Source: Syntrophaceae bacterium
GTDB taxonomy: Bacteria; Desulfobacterota; Desulfomonilia; Desulfomonilales; Desulfomonilaceae
NCBI GenBank assembly: GCA_014874425.1
Contig: JACWAG010000036.1
Coordinates: forward strand, 1 to 10,875
Direction of reading: 5' to 3'
DNA length: 10,875 nt
Shown here: in pieces, positions 1-7,305 of the stretch
How the letters are laid out: every line of letters begins with the position of its first letter
Position numbering within the stretch: the stretch's first letter is position 1
Position numbers and translations under genes: made by a program
Notes under the pieces: model-generated
What the model was told of the DNA's origin: nothing
Databases searched by the model: none
Seen by the model: the letters and a program-made list of their open reading frames with translations, nothing else

Positions 1-800
1 AGAGGCAGGTGAACGTGTTCGCATACCTTGTCAAGCGAACCCAATGCCGTTGCAACTGACGCATCGAAGTCTCGTGGATGGGAAGTTGTAAATCTAATCC
101 TGTCTAAACAAGGTATACGTGAAAGTTCCTCCAGCAATTCGGTGAAACGGTTGCCATTTCCCAAGTCTTTGCCGTAAGCGTTAACATTTTGTCCTAGAAG
201 CGTTATCTCCTTCACGCCCTTGGAGCAAAGTTGCGACACTTCTTCCAGAACTTCCCCCAAATTTCGGCTCTGCTCCCTACCCCTTGTGTAGGGTACCACA
301 CAATAGGCGCAGAAATTAGAACACCCCTGCATGATAGTTACATAAGAACATATTGGTTTTAGGCCGCGTCTCGGGGCAGGCATGTGAAGAGAACTGATGT
401 TCTCGGAAAAGTCTACCTTGATGACGCGCTGACGATCCCTTCTTATCTTTTCGACTAATTCAGGCAGTTCAGAGATATTGTGCGTTCCAAGCACGAGGTC
501 CAAATGATGGAATTTTTTAGAGAGTTCGTAATGTTGCTGTTGTGCGACGCAACCAGCTACAACTATAACCATGTCCGGATTTCTGAGCTTGGCGGCCCTA
601 ATCTTGCCCAACGAGCTATGAACCTTGTGCTCAGCTTTTTCCCGGATTGCGCATGTATTAATAATCACAACGTCTGAGCTGTCAGCCGAATCTCCAGATT
701 CCAGGCCAAGTTGTTCCATCAACTCGCACATCTTTTCAGAATCATGCTCGTTCATCTGGCATCCGTACGTTTCTACAAAATACTTCCCTGAAAGCGACAT
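1..800 (-). CDS. miaB: MiaB, tRNA-i6A37 methylthiotransferase (N-terminal 266 residues, 3' end outside window)
   Basis: Radical SAM enzyme that adds a methylthio group to isopentenyl-adenosine 37 of tRNAs reading UNN codons. I translated the minus strand from 800. The N-terminal UPF0004 domain carries the three cluster cysteines C14 (in ETYGCQMN), C50 (in INTCAIRE) and C84 (in VAGCVA). The radical SAM triad is C160, C164 and C167 (GCSNFCAYC), followed by VVPYTRGRE, which is typical of MiaB rather than RimO or MtaB. The C-terminal TRAM domain lies beyond the left edge. Three in-frame ATGs stand side by side at 806, 803 and 800. The AAGGA ribosome site directly before and overlapping them is correctly spaced only for the third, so 800 is preferred. 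The gene follows mdh on the same strand but is separated from it by a terminator, so it probably has its own promoter. Confidence 0.94.
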   Translation of the reverse strand, partial: MSLSGKYFVETYGCQMNEHDSEKMCELMEQLGLESGDSADSSDVVIINTCAIREKAEHKVHSSLGKIRAAKLRNPDMVIVVAGCVAQQQHYELSKKFHHLDLVLGTHNISELPELVEKIRRDRQRVIKVDFSENISSLHMPAPRRGLKPICSYVTIMQGCSNFCAYCVVPYTRGREQSRNLGEVLEEVSQLCSKGVKEITLLGQNVNAYGKDLGNGNRFTELLEELSRIPCLDRIRFTTSHPRDFDASVATALGSLDKVCEHVHLP

Positions 801-849
801 CATCATCCTTATTAGACTAAAACAACGAATTTGTTGGTGAGCGGTCTTC

Positions 850-886
850 TAAAAAATAACAAGCGCCCTGATATGAATCAAGGCGC
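850..886 (-). terminator. Rho-independent terminator downstream of mdh
   Basis: Read on the minus strand, the stem GGCGC/GCGCC (882-886 with 863-867) is extended after one mismatch by TGAT/ATCA (869-872 with 877-880) around a four-base loop. It is followed within a few bases by a T-rich tract, TTATTTTTTAG. It lies about 107 bases past the mdh stop and about 50 bases before the miaB start, so it would end mdh transcripts and separate miaB from mdh. Confidence 0.7.
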
Positions 887-992
887 CTGACCCAAATGAA
901 TCACACAATGTGTAAAATTAAAAAGAATCGATATTCTGAGATATAGTTCAATATCGCGATTATTGACGAAACCGTTTACCCTGGTCTAAGAA

Positions 993-1928
993 TCATAAAA
1001 ATCTGTCTATTTCTTTTACAAGCTCTTTTACTGCCTGAGCTGATTTCTTGAAACCACTCATTTCATCAGGAGACAGTTCAACTTCGACGACTTTCTCGAC
1101 CCCAGATTCGCCAAGGATAGCGGGCACTCCCACAAATATACCCTTTTCTCCGTATTCACCATTTAGATAAGCCGCAACTGGCAGCAATCTTTTCTTATCT
1201 AAAAGAATCGAACGAGCCATTTGAACCGCTGAAGAAGCCGGGGCGTAGTACGCGCTGCCCGTCTTTAATAGACCAACTATCTCAGCGCCTCCCTGTCGAG
1301 TCCTCTGAACGATTTCCTGCAATCGCTCGGGCGAGATGAAACGGTCGATGGGGACCCCGCCAACAAAGCAGTAACGGGTCAACGGGACCATGGTATCCCC
1401 ATGTCCCCCCAATACCAAAGCGTGAATATCCTCAACGGAGACACCAATCTCTTGAGCTATGAAACTTCTGAAACGAGCGGTATCCAGGACACCTGCCATG
1501 CCTAGTATTTTCCGTGGATTAAAGCCAGTCTTCTTCCACGCAGTGTAAACCATGGCGTCCAAAGGATTGGAAACAACAATCAGGATAGCGTTGGGAGAAT
1601 ACTTCGCGGCCTTTTCAGCGACTTCTCCGACTATTTTGACATTTGTCGACAAAAGATCATCCCGGCTCATTCCCGGTTTCCGGGCAATTCCAGCAGTTAT
1701 GATTATCACATCGCTGTTCGCCGTATCCTCGTATTTATTCGTTCCCGTGACCTTGGTGTCTATGCCAAGAACCGGAGTCGCTTCATAGAGGTCGAGGCCT
1801 TTTCCTTGAGGAACTCCATCAAGAATATCGACTAAAACTATGTCGCCCAATTCCTGCGCTGAAGCGTACGCAGCGACGGAAGCCCCCACATTACCTGCGC
1901 CGACGACGGTCAACTTTGTTTTCGGCAT
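993..1928 (-). CDS. mdh: Malate dehydrogenase, NAD-dependent, lactate-dehydrogenase-like type
   Basis: Cytoplasmic enzyme of the citric acid cycle interconverting malate and oxaloacetate. The 311-residue protein is full length for the family. It shows the Rossmann loop GAGNVG at 10-15 and Asp34 at the end of the second strand, which predicts NAD over NADP. The substrate-binding arginines are R83 and R89 in ARKPGMSRDDLL, which marks malate rather than lactate dehydrogenase. The active-site pair is D149 (VLDTARFR) with H176 (GGHGDTMVP), and R152 is also present. The start is well supported: an AGAGGAG ribosome site at 1934-1940 lies five bases before the ATG. It follows lptE after 155 bases, with candidate promoters in the gap, and ends before a terminator, so it is probably a single-gene unit. 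Confidence 0.96.
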   Translation of the reverse strand: MPKTKLTVVGAGNVGASVAAYASAQELGDIVLVDILDGVPQGKGLDLYEATPVLGIDTKVTGTNKYEDTANSDVIIITAGIARKPGMSRDDLLSTNVKIVGEVAEKAAKYSPNAILIVVSNPLDAMVYTAWKKTGFNPRKILGMAGVLDTARFRSFIAQEIGVSVEDIHALVLGGHGDTMVPLTRYCFVGGVPIDRFISPERLQEIVQRTRQGGAEIVGLLKTGSAYYAPASSAVQMARSILLDKKRLLPVAAYLNGEYGEKGIFVGVPAILGESGVEKVVEVELSPDEMSGFKKSAQAVKELVKEIDRFL

Positions 1929-1956
1929 TTCTTCTCCTCTCTTTAAACCGTGAATT

Positions 1957-1962
1957 ATTATA
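1957..1962 (-). promoter_or_regulatory. Candidate -10 box for mdh
   Basis: A perfect TATAAT lies on the minus strand 28 bases before the mdh ATG, giving a leader of about 20 bases that just holds the ribosome site. No good -35 box stands 16-18 bases upstream. An alternative is the perfect TTGACA at 2021-2026 with TATGAA at 1997-2002 (18-base spacing). Which one is used cannot be decided from sequence. Confidence 0.4.
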
Positions 1963-2083
1963 GGCCTGAGTTTTGTACAAACGCTAATTAGTAAGTTTCA
2001 TATTCCTCAATCTTCCATACTGTCAAGCTGGTACGAAGCCCAAAGAAACAGAATGTCAATTTCATGGATCTAAAACAGTCTTA

Positions 2084-2644
2084 TTAAAACGAATCGTATA
2101 TGGATCTATGAATACGGGGCGTAATGTCTCTTATCATTTGTGAGATTGCCCTGCGTCGGTTTGAAAGCGTTCCCTGAATTGAATCTGTCACTGTATAAGT
2201 GTAAGAAGCCGAGAAATCATTTTTCCATAACTGCTTTAATGTACCGGATTGTATTAGGGAGCACCTAACCCGCAAAGTGCCCGAACGAGTCAACTCTTTT
2301 CCATCAGCTCTATAGGCTGATGGTGTATCATCGTAAAAAGAGATTACAGTTTTAAGGTTAACATCGCCATTATCTACAGTTGTTTTCAGGTTTGGGTCCA
2401 GGGCGAATTCACGACGCAATTCATTGGTCAATTCTGTCTCAACTCCCGTGATTACAGTGTTGTTAACAGCGCTTTCAATTAATATTGTCTTGGCGTTTGC
2501 CGGAAAGACCGCAGGCTTCGACGCCTCACCAAACTTGTAACCACACCCCCCCGCAAAAGAACAAATCATTAGGATGAGCAAAATTGATCGCTGCAAGCCG
2601 CGTTTGCAAATTCTAATAAATAGCCCGTGAAAAGCAGCGTTCAC
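2084..2644 (-). CDS. lptE: LptE-family LPS assembly lipoprotein
   Basis: Outer-membrane lipoprotein that plugs the LptD barrel and helps place LPS on the cell surface. The 186-residue length is close to the E. coli protein. A basic N-terminus (R11, K14, R15, R19) is followed by a hydrophobic stretch at 20-31 and the likely lipidated Cys34 in FAGGCGYKF. The lipobox is imperfect because the -3 position is Ala. The mature part has the family layout: a strand-rich domain, the phrase VETELTNELRREF at about 68-80, then RSGTLRVRC and QLWKNDFS, and a basic C-terminal helix ending in F. The start is GTG, two codons after an in-frame stop, with only a weak ribosome site. It lies 114 bases after leuS on the same strand. 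The leuS-lptE order is conserved in many Proteobacteria, but the usual next gene holA is absent and mdh follows instead. Confidence 0.85.
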   Translation of the reverse strand: MNAAFHGLFIRICKRGLQRSILLILMICSFAGGCGYKFGEASKPAVFPANAKTILIESAVNNTVITGVETELTNELRREFALDPNLKTTVDNGDVNLKTVISFYDDTPSAYRADGKELTRSGTLRVRCSLIQSGTLKQLWKNDFSASYTYTVTDSIQGTLSNRRRAISQMIRDITPRIHRSIYDSF

Positions 2645-2758
2645 AACTTAAGCTCTTTGATAATCTTACTCCAATGAAAGATCGGTCACATCAAGAAGTC
2701 GGGATTGCCTTCAATAATGCTAATCTGACTTCCCCTATAGTCAAAACTGATAATTTTA

Positions 2759-5236
2759 TCAGCTCACGACAATATTAACGAGTTTACCGGGCACCACCAC
2801 CATTTTCCTGATCACGCGCCCTTCCAGGAAGCGCTGAACATTTGCTTCCGCCATTGTAGCCTGTTTGATTTCGTCTTCAGTTGCTAAAGCAGGAACACTG
2901 ATCTCAGCGCGTTTTTTGCCGTTAACCTGAGCCACGATCGTTAACGTGTCCTCAGCAATCAGTTCAGGGTCATACACGGGCCATCCTCGTCGAGTCAACC
3001 CATTTTCGTTTCCGAGGGCTTCCCACAGTTCTTCTGATATGTGAGGCACGAAAGGGGATATCAAAATAACCAATGAGTCTACTGCTTCTTTCATTGCTGC
3101 TCTGAGGTCGTTGTCCAGTGAAACATCTTGTACAGAGAACTTGGCAAGCTCATTCGACATCTCCATTATTGCCGCTATGGCGGTATTGAACCGGAAACGG
3201 TTGCTGATGTCCTCTGTAACCTTTTTTATGGTCTTGTGGGTCACACGTCTAACGGATCTGGCAAAGATAGATTGATAAACAATCCTATTGGGGGTTGTTA
3301 AGCCTTTATATTGAAGCACAAGGCCCCAGATACGATTTAGAAATCTGTGAGCGCCATCTACACCTTCTGATGTCCATTCCAGGTCCCTTTCAGGAGGCGC
3401 GGCGAACAGGCAGAATAATCTTACGGTGTCGGCCCCGTATTTGTCGATGAGCGACTCGGGGTCTACTACGTTACCTTTTGATTTTGACATCTTTGCGCCA
3501 TCTTTAATCACCATGCCCTGCGTCAACAGGTTCTTAAACGGTTCACTCTCCTTCTTGATACCCAAATCTCTCAGCGCTTTTGTAAAAAATCTTGAGTAAA
3601 GCAGGTGCAGGATGGCGTGTTCAATCCCACCGATATACTGGTCCACAGGAGACCAGTAACGGTCCTGCTCAGGGTCGAGCAGTCCCTTGTCGTAGCGTGG
3701 ACAGGTATATCGGTCGAAATACCATGAGGATTCAACAAAAGTATCCATTGTGTCAGTTTCTCGCCGAGCGTCAAAACCACATTTAGGGCAGTGTACGTTT
3801 ACCCACCAGTCAAGGTCCGGTAGAGGTGACCGACCACTTTCAGGAAAATCAATATTAGTGGGCAATTCAACCGGCAGGTCCGAGTCCGGGACTGGTATAG
3901 GTCCACATTGGGGGCAGTGTATAATGGGAATTGGAGCGCCCCAGTATCTCTGGCGGGAAATACCCCAATCTCTCAAACGGTAATTTATTGTAGGTCCACC
4001 GAGACTCATTGATTTCAGTTTTTCCGAAATGGCCTTTTTACCTGATACGTTGTCTATTCCGTTAAACTCTCCTGAATTTATAAGAGTTCCCTGGTCAACG
4101 TAAGCTTCAGTCATTGTTTTCGGGTTCAGAACACAGTCTGGTGGTTGGACTACCACGATAATGTCGAGTCCGTATTTTCTCGCAAATTCAAAGTCTCTCT
4201 GATCATGCGCTGGAACGGCCATAACAGCCCCGGTCCCATATTCGTACAATACGAAATTGGCGCAATAAATCGGCATCCTTCGAGAAGTTACGGGATTAAC
4301 GCAATACGCTCCCGTGAAGACACCTTCCTTTTCGGAGTCCTCACCAACACGGCTTTGCCAGTCTTGAGTCAGGCAGCGATTCACAAATTCCTGAACAGCG
4401 TTTTCCTGTAGGGTCCCTTTAGACAGTGACAGACAGAGAGGATGTTCGGGCGCAAGGCTCATGAAAGTCGCGCCATAAACAGTATCCGGCCTTGTTGTGA
4501 AAACTTCAATTGATTCGCGTGAACTTTCGAGTCCAAACAGTATTCTTGCTCCTTCACTTCGGCCTATCCAATTCCTCTGCATTGTGAGAACGCGCTCCGG
4601 CCACCCCGGGAGACGATCACACCAATCGAGCAGTTCATCGGCATATTGAGTGATCTTGAAAAACCATCCATCTTGCTCTCTCTGGGTTACCGGTTCGCCG
4701 CATCTCCAACAGCAACCCGCCTCTACCTGCTCGTTGGCAAGCACAGTGGCGCACGGCCGGCAATAGTTTACGACGGATTTTTTTCTGTAAACCAGCCCCT
4801 TTTCCAACATTCGAATGAAAAGCCATTGCTCCCATTTGTAATAATCGGGATGGCATGTGGCTATTTCGCGGTCCCAGTCGTAAGACAGCCCCATGCGCTT
4901 CAACTGTCGGCGCATTTCGTTGATATTATTTATAGTCCAGGTCGCTGGATGGGACTTGTTTTTTATGGCCGCGTTTTCAGCAGGCATTCCGAATGCGTCC
5001 CACCCCATGGGGTGAAGGACATTGAAGCCGTTCATCATCTTGTAGCGGGCGACCACGTCACCGATGCAATAATTCCTGACATGGCCCATGTGAATCCTTC
5101 CGGATGGATACGGAAACATTTCCAACAAATAGTATTTTTCTTTAGAGGTATCGAGTTCTACCTTAAAAACATTCTCGTTTGCCCAATGTTCCTGCCATTT
5201 TTTTTCGATTACCTCTGGATTGTATTTTTTTTCCAT
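2759..5236 (-). CDS. leuS: Leucyl-tRNA synthetase
   Basis: Class Ia cytoplasmic enzyme that charges tRNA-Leu. Using the ATG at 5236 the protein has 825 residues, a normal length. The ATP-binding HIGH motif reads HMGH at 49-52 after PYPSGRI, and KMSKS is at 582-586. The CP1 editing domain shows the threonine-rich loop TTRPDT near 247-252 and the editing Asp345 in AVPAHDQRDFEFA. Two zinc-type cysteine pairs are visible: CRPC near 159-162 with CWRC near 176-179, and CPQC near 441-444 with CPKC near 483-486. The C-terminal anticodon-binding region and the final domain (VAQVNGKKRAE) are intact. A longer reading from a TTG at 5257 is possible, but the strong GGAGG at 5241-5245 lies four bases before the 5236 ATG and fixes the start there. 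It is first in a minus-strand run with lptE. Confidence 0.98.
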   Translation of the reverse strand: MEKKYNPEVIEKKWQEHWANENVFKVELDTSKEKYYLLEMFPYPSGRIHMGHVRNYCIGDVVARYKMMNGFNVLHPMGWDAFGMPAENAAIKNKSHPATWTINNINEMRRQLKRMGLSYDWDREIATCHPDYYKWEQWLFIRMLEKGLVYRKKSVVNYCRPCATVLANEQVEAGCCWRCGEPVTQREQDGWFFKITQYADELLDWCDRLPGWPERVLTMQRNWIGRSEGARILFGLESSRESIEVFTTRPDTVYGATFMSLAPEHPLCLSLSKGTLQENAVQEFVNRCLTQDWQSRVGEDSEKEGVFTGAYCVNPVTSRRMPIYCANFVLYEYGTGAVMAVPAHDQRDFEFARKYGLDIIVVVQPPDCVLNPKTMTEAYVDQGTLINSGEFNGIDNVSGKKAISEKLKSMSLGGPTINYRLRDWGISRQRYWGAPIPIIHCPQCGPIPVPDSDLPVELPTNIDFPESGRSPLPDLDWWVNVHCPKCGFDARRETDTMDTFVESSWYFDRYTCPRYDKGLLDPEQDRYWSPVDQYIGGIEHAILHLLYSRFFTKALRDLGIKKESEPFKNLLTQGMVIKDGAKMSKSKGNVVDPESLIDKYGADTVRLFCLFAAPPERDLEWTSEGVDGAHRFLNRIWGLVLQYKGLTTPNRIVYQSIFARSVRRVTHKTIKKVTEDISNRFRFNTAIAAIMEMSNELAKFSVQDVSLDNDLRAAMKEAVDSLVILISPFVPHISEELWEALGNENGLTRRGWPVYDPELIAEDTLTIVAQVNGKKRAEISVPALATEDEIKQATMAEANVQRFLEGRVIRKMVVVPGKLVNIVVS

Positions 5237-5240
5237 ATTT

Positions 5241-5245
5241 CCTCC
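5241..5245 (-). promoter_or_regulatory. Ribosome binding site deciding the leuS start
   Basis: GGAGG on the minus strand, four bases before the ATG at 5236. It falls inside the longer TTG-initiated reading frame and therefore argues against that start. Confidence 0.8.
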
Positions 5246-5367
5246 GAAACCAGCCAAATGAACAATTAACCCTTTCTTCTAACATATCGAAAGAGGGATC
5301 TTCAATGCCAGTTATTCCAAAATCCAAAATCCACCGAAATCTCCCGCCCAATATTTTCATTTAAAAC

Positions 5368-5376
5368 ATTATAACA
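5368..5376 (-). promoter_or_regulatory. Extended -10 promoter for leuS
   Basis: The minus strand reads TGTTATAAT, which is a perfect TATAAT with the TGN extension. The -35 position is poor (AGATCC), which an extended -10 can compensate for. Transcription would start near 5361, giving leuS an untranslated leader of about 125 bases. Confidence 0.55.
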
Positions 5377-5477
5377 CGGGCTTCCACATTGGATCTCATT
5401 TTTCAGCTAGGTCAAACGATTAAAGACTGCTTGCTAAACCAGTAGCCGGCTGTCCATTTCAGGTTCGGTATTTTGAC

Positions 5478-5505
5478 TTGACTAGCCGCTTGGATCCGAA
5501 TTAAT
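5478..5505 (+). promoter_or_regulatory. Candidate promoter for the nucleotide-sugar dehydrogenase
   Basis: TTGACT at 5478-5483 (an overlapping second TTGACT is at 5473-5478) and ATTAAT at 5500-5505, spaced by 16 bases. A start near 5512 would leave a leader of about 42 bases before the ATG at 5554, and would exclude the upstream GTG at 5506 as a translation start. Confidence 0.35.
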
Positions 5506-5542
5506 GTGACCTGTGCTCCTCAATACTCACACATGTTAGAAA

Positions 5543-5549
5543 GAGGGAG
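5543..5549 (+). promoter_or_regulatory. Ribosome binding site deciding the dehydrogenase start
   Basis: GAGGGAG lies four bases before the ATG at 5554. The alternative in-frame starts, GTG at 5506 and ATG at 5533, have no comparable site. Confidence 0.7.
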
Positions 5550-5553
5550 AATC

Positions 5554-7185
5554 ATGACCCGGGAAGTTTCCGTAAGCCCTGAAGGTGAAGTTTTCTATCT
5601 TCCGAATGAAGACGATTATGCCAATGAGTTTCTGCGTCTAAAGAACCTGGTGGATTCTCATAGGGCTCAAGGACGGGAAATAGTAGTAGTCATGGGCATC
5701 GGTTTTGTCGGGGCTGTCATGGCTGCGGTTGTCGCCGATTCCACGGATGGGTCGGGGAATCCTGGTAAACTTGTGATTGGCATGCAGCGACCCAGTGCAA
5801 GGAGCTTTTGGAAGATCCCGCTAATGAACCGCGGTATAGCTCCTGTCAAGTCAGAAGATCCGGAAGTTCCGGCTATGATCAAGAGATGCGTCGTAGAGAA
5901 AGGCACGCTCACTGCGTCTTTCACTTACAAAGCCTTGAGCCTTGCAGATGTGGTCGTTGTCGATGTTCAGTGCGATTACATAAAGGAATCGCTCAATGAC
6001 GTCCGGACGGGTTACGTACATCTGGAAGACCTCGAGAAATCTCTTGAAGTTATAGGTGAAACTATCCCGCCAACGGCCCTCACCCTAATTGAGACCACAG
6101 TGCCGCCTGGAACGACCGAGCAGGTAGCGTATCCAGTAATGAAAAGAGCTTTTCAGAAAAGGGGAATCCAGGACGACCCACTATTGGCTCATAGTTACGA
6201 AAGAGTAATGCCCGGAGCGAATTACGTAGCCTCAGTTAGAAATTTCTGGAGAGTGTGTAGCGGAATCAACGACGAAGCCCGTAACAGAGTAGTGAAGTTT
6301 CTGAGTGAAGTAATTGATACAAAAAATTTCCCACTAACTGTTTTGGACCGCCCTATAGAATCTGAAACCGCCAAGATAGTAGAAAACAGTTACAGGGCCA
6401 CCATCCTCGCGTTTCTTAATGAATGGAGCGTTTTCTCAGAGCGTAACGGCGTGGATTTGGTCAAGGTGCTGGAAGCGATTAAGGTCAGGCCTACACACTC
6501 AAACATCATATTCCCAGGACCTGGAATCGGCGGTTACTGTTTGCCCAAGGACGGAGGACTGGCGGTTTGGGCATATAAACACCTGCTCGGATTTGACGAT
6601 GATCTGTTCAAGATTACGCCTCTTGCTATAAACATAAATGACAGCCGAGCCCTACATGTCCCGGAACTGGCTAGGGACGCCCTGCGCAATATGGGAAGAT
6701 ACATAGCCGCATCCAAAGTGACATTGCTTGGAGCTTCCTATCGGGAAGATGTTGGTGATACAAGATATAGCGGATCGGAAATAATAGTCCGCAGGTTGGT
6801 CGAGATGGGCGCGGACGTATGTGTTCATGATCCATATGTAGACCACTGGTGGGAATTCGAAGCTCAGGAAACGTATCCGTCCCCTGGGAAGGGTAGGGGA
6901 AAGTTTTTCCGGTCCCAGAAAAAACTTCCTGAACTCAGGATTGAAAAGGATTTGCCAACCTCACTCAAAGACGCTGACGTTATGATCCTGGCTGTCAGGC
7001 ATAAACAATTCATGAACCTGGACCCAGACGACGTGGTCCAGTATGCAGGCGGGCCATTAGCCGTAATTGATTGTTTTGGGATATTGAAAGATGAAGCTAT
7101 TGTTAGGTATTTCGAATTAGGCTGCGAAGTCAAAGGGTTGGGAAGAGGACATATCAACAGGCTAAAGAAACAAATTAAACGCTAG
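5554..7185 (+). CDS. Nucleotide-sugar 6-dehydrogenase (UDP-glucose/GDP-mannose dehydrogenase superfamily), long divergent form
   Basis: Expected to oxidise the C6 hydroxyl of a nucleotide sugar to a carboxylate in two NAD(P)-dependent steps, feeding capsule or O-antigen synthesis; the exact sugar is unknown. In the 543-residue protein I see GIGFVG at 48-53, ETTVPPGTT at 180-188, SYERVMPG at 214-221 and AKIVENSYRA with the catalytic Lys274 and Asn278. GPGIGGYCLPKD holds the nucleophile Cys329 with Lys332 and Asp333. A C-terminal sugar-binding Rossmann domain has SYREDVGDTR and HDPYV. The SERV/MPG style resembles the UDP-N-acetylmannosamine (WecC) branch, an inference only. It is about 100 residues longer than usual: about 40 extra residues precede the Rossmann fold, and a basic insertion follows HDPYV at about 434-464. 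The second strand ends VIGMQRPS without the usual Asp, and the usual VPTP region reads VQCDY. It is transcribed away from leuS and towards cfa. Confidence 0.85.
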   Translation: MTREVSVSPEGEVFYLPNEDDYANEFLRLKNLVDSHRAQGREIVVVMGIGFVGAVMAAVVADSTDGSGNPGKLVIGMQRPSARSFWKIPLMNRGIAPVKSEDPEVPAMIKRCVVEKGTLTASFTYKALSLADVVVVDVQCDYIKESLNDVRTGYVHLEDLEKSLEVIGETIPPTALTLIETTVPPGTTEQVAYPVMKRAFQKRGIQDDPLLAHSYERVMPGANYVASVRNFWRVCSGINDEARNRVVKFLSEVIDTKNFPLTVLDRPIESETAKIVENSYRATILAFLNEWSVFSERNGVDLVKVLEAIKVRPTHSNIIFPGPGIGGYCLPKDGGLAVWAYKHLLGFDDDLFKITPLAININDSRALHVPELARDALRNMGRYIAASKVTLLGASYREDVGDTRYSGSEIIVRRLVEMGADVCVHDPYVDHWWEFEAQETYPSPGKGRGKFFRSQKKLPELRIEKDLPTSLKDADVMILAVRHKQFMNLDPDDVVQYAGGPLAVIDCFGILKDEAIVRYFELGCEVKGLGRGHINRLKKQIKR

Positions 7186-7261
7186 TGTATGACAATCAGG
7201 GCTGGCCGCATGTTAAAAGCCGGCAAAATCAACACGCAATGGAAGATTAGATCGATCTCAC

Positions 7262-7305
7262 AAGCGCTGCGAATGATAAAATACGGTAATAAGCGACCAG
7301 CGCTT
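7262..7305. repeat. Inverted repeat between convergent genes, possible weak terminator
   Basis: AAGCGCTG at 7262-7269 and CAGCGCTT at 7298-7305 form a perfect eight-base stem with a 28-base loop, in the gap where the dehydrogenase and cfa converge. The right arm touches the cfa stop codon. Neither strand has a good T-run after the stem, so a role in termination is only possible. A second imperfect stem, GCTGGC with GCCGGC (about 7201-7225), lies nearer the dehydrogenase stop. Confidence 0.3.

Larger units (their letters stand above)
5237..5553. other. Divergent intergenic region between leuS and the nucleotide-sugar dehydrogenase
   Basis: These 317 bases hold no convincing gene. They contain the leuS ribosome site and promoter, a leader of roughly 125 bases with a weak hairpin at 5270-5297, and a candidate promoter and ribosome site for the rightward gene. 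A short tandem-like run with two copies of CCAAAATC/CAAAATCC lies near 5317-5333. No T-box signature such as the conserved TGGNACCGCG was seen. Confidence 0.6.

Noticed and set aside
4646..5269. 207-residue open frame on the plus strand, antisense to leuS
   Set aside because: It lies almost wholly opposite the strongly supported leuS, has no ribosome site or recognisable domain, and its composition is that of a reverse-strand shadow.
5163..5360. 65-residue minus-strand frame starting near the predicted leuS transcription start, a possible leader peptide
   Set aside because: It overlaps leuS out of frame, has no ribosome site, no run of leucine codons and no attenuator-like hairpin with a T-run.
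5237..5361. T-box riboswitch in the leuS leader
   Set aside because: The conserved T-box core and a following terminator were looked for and not found.
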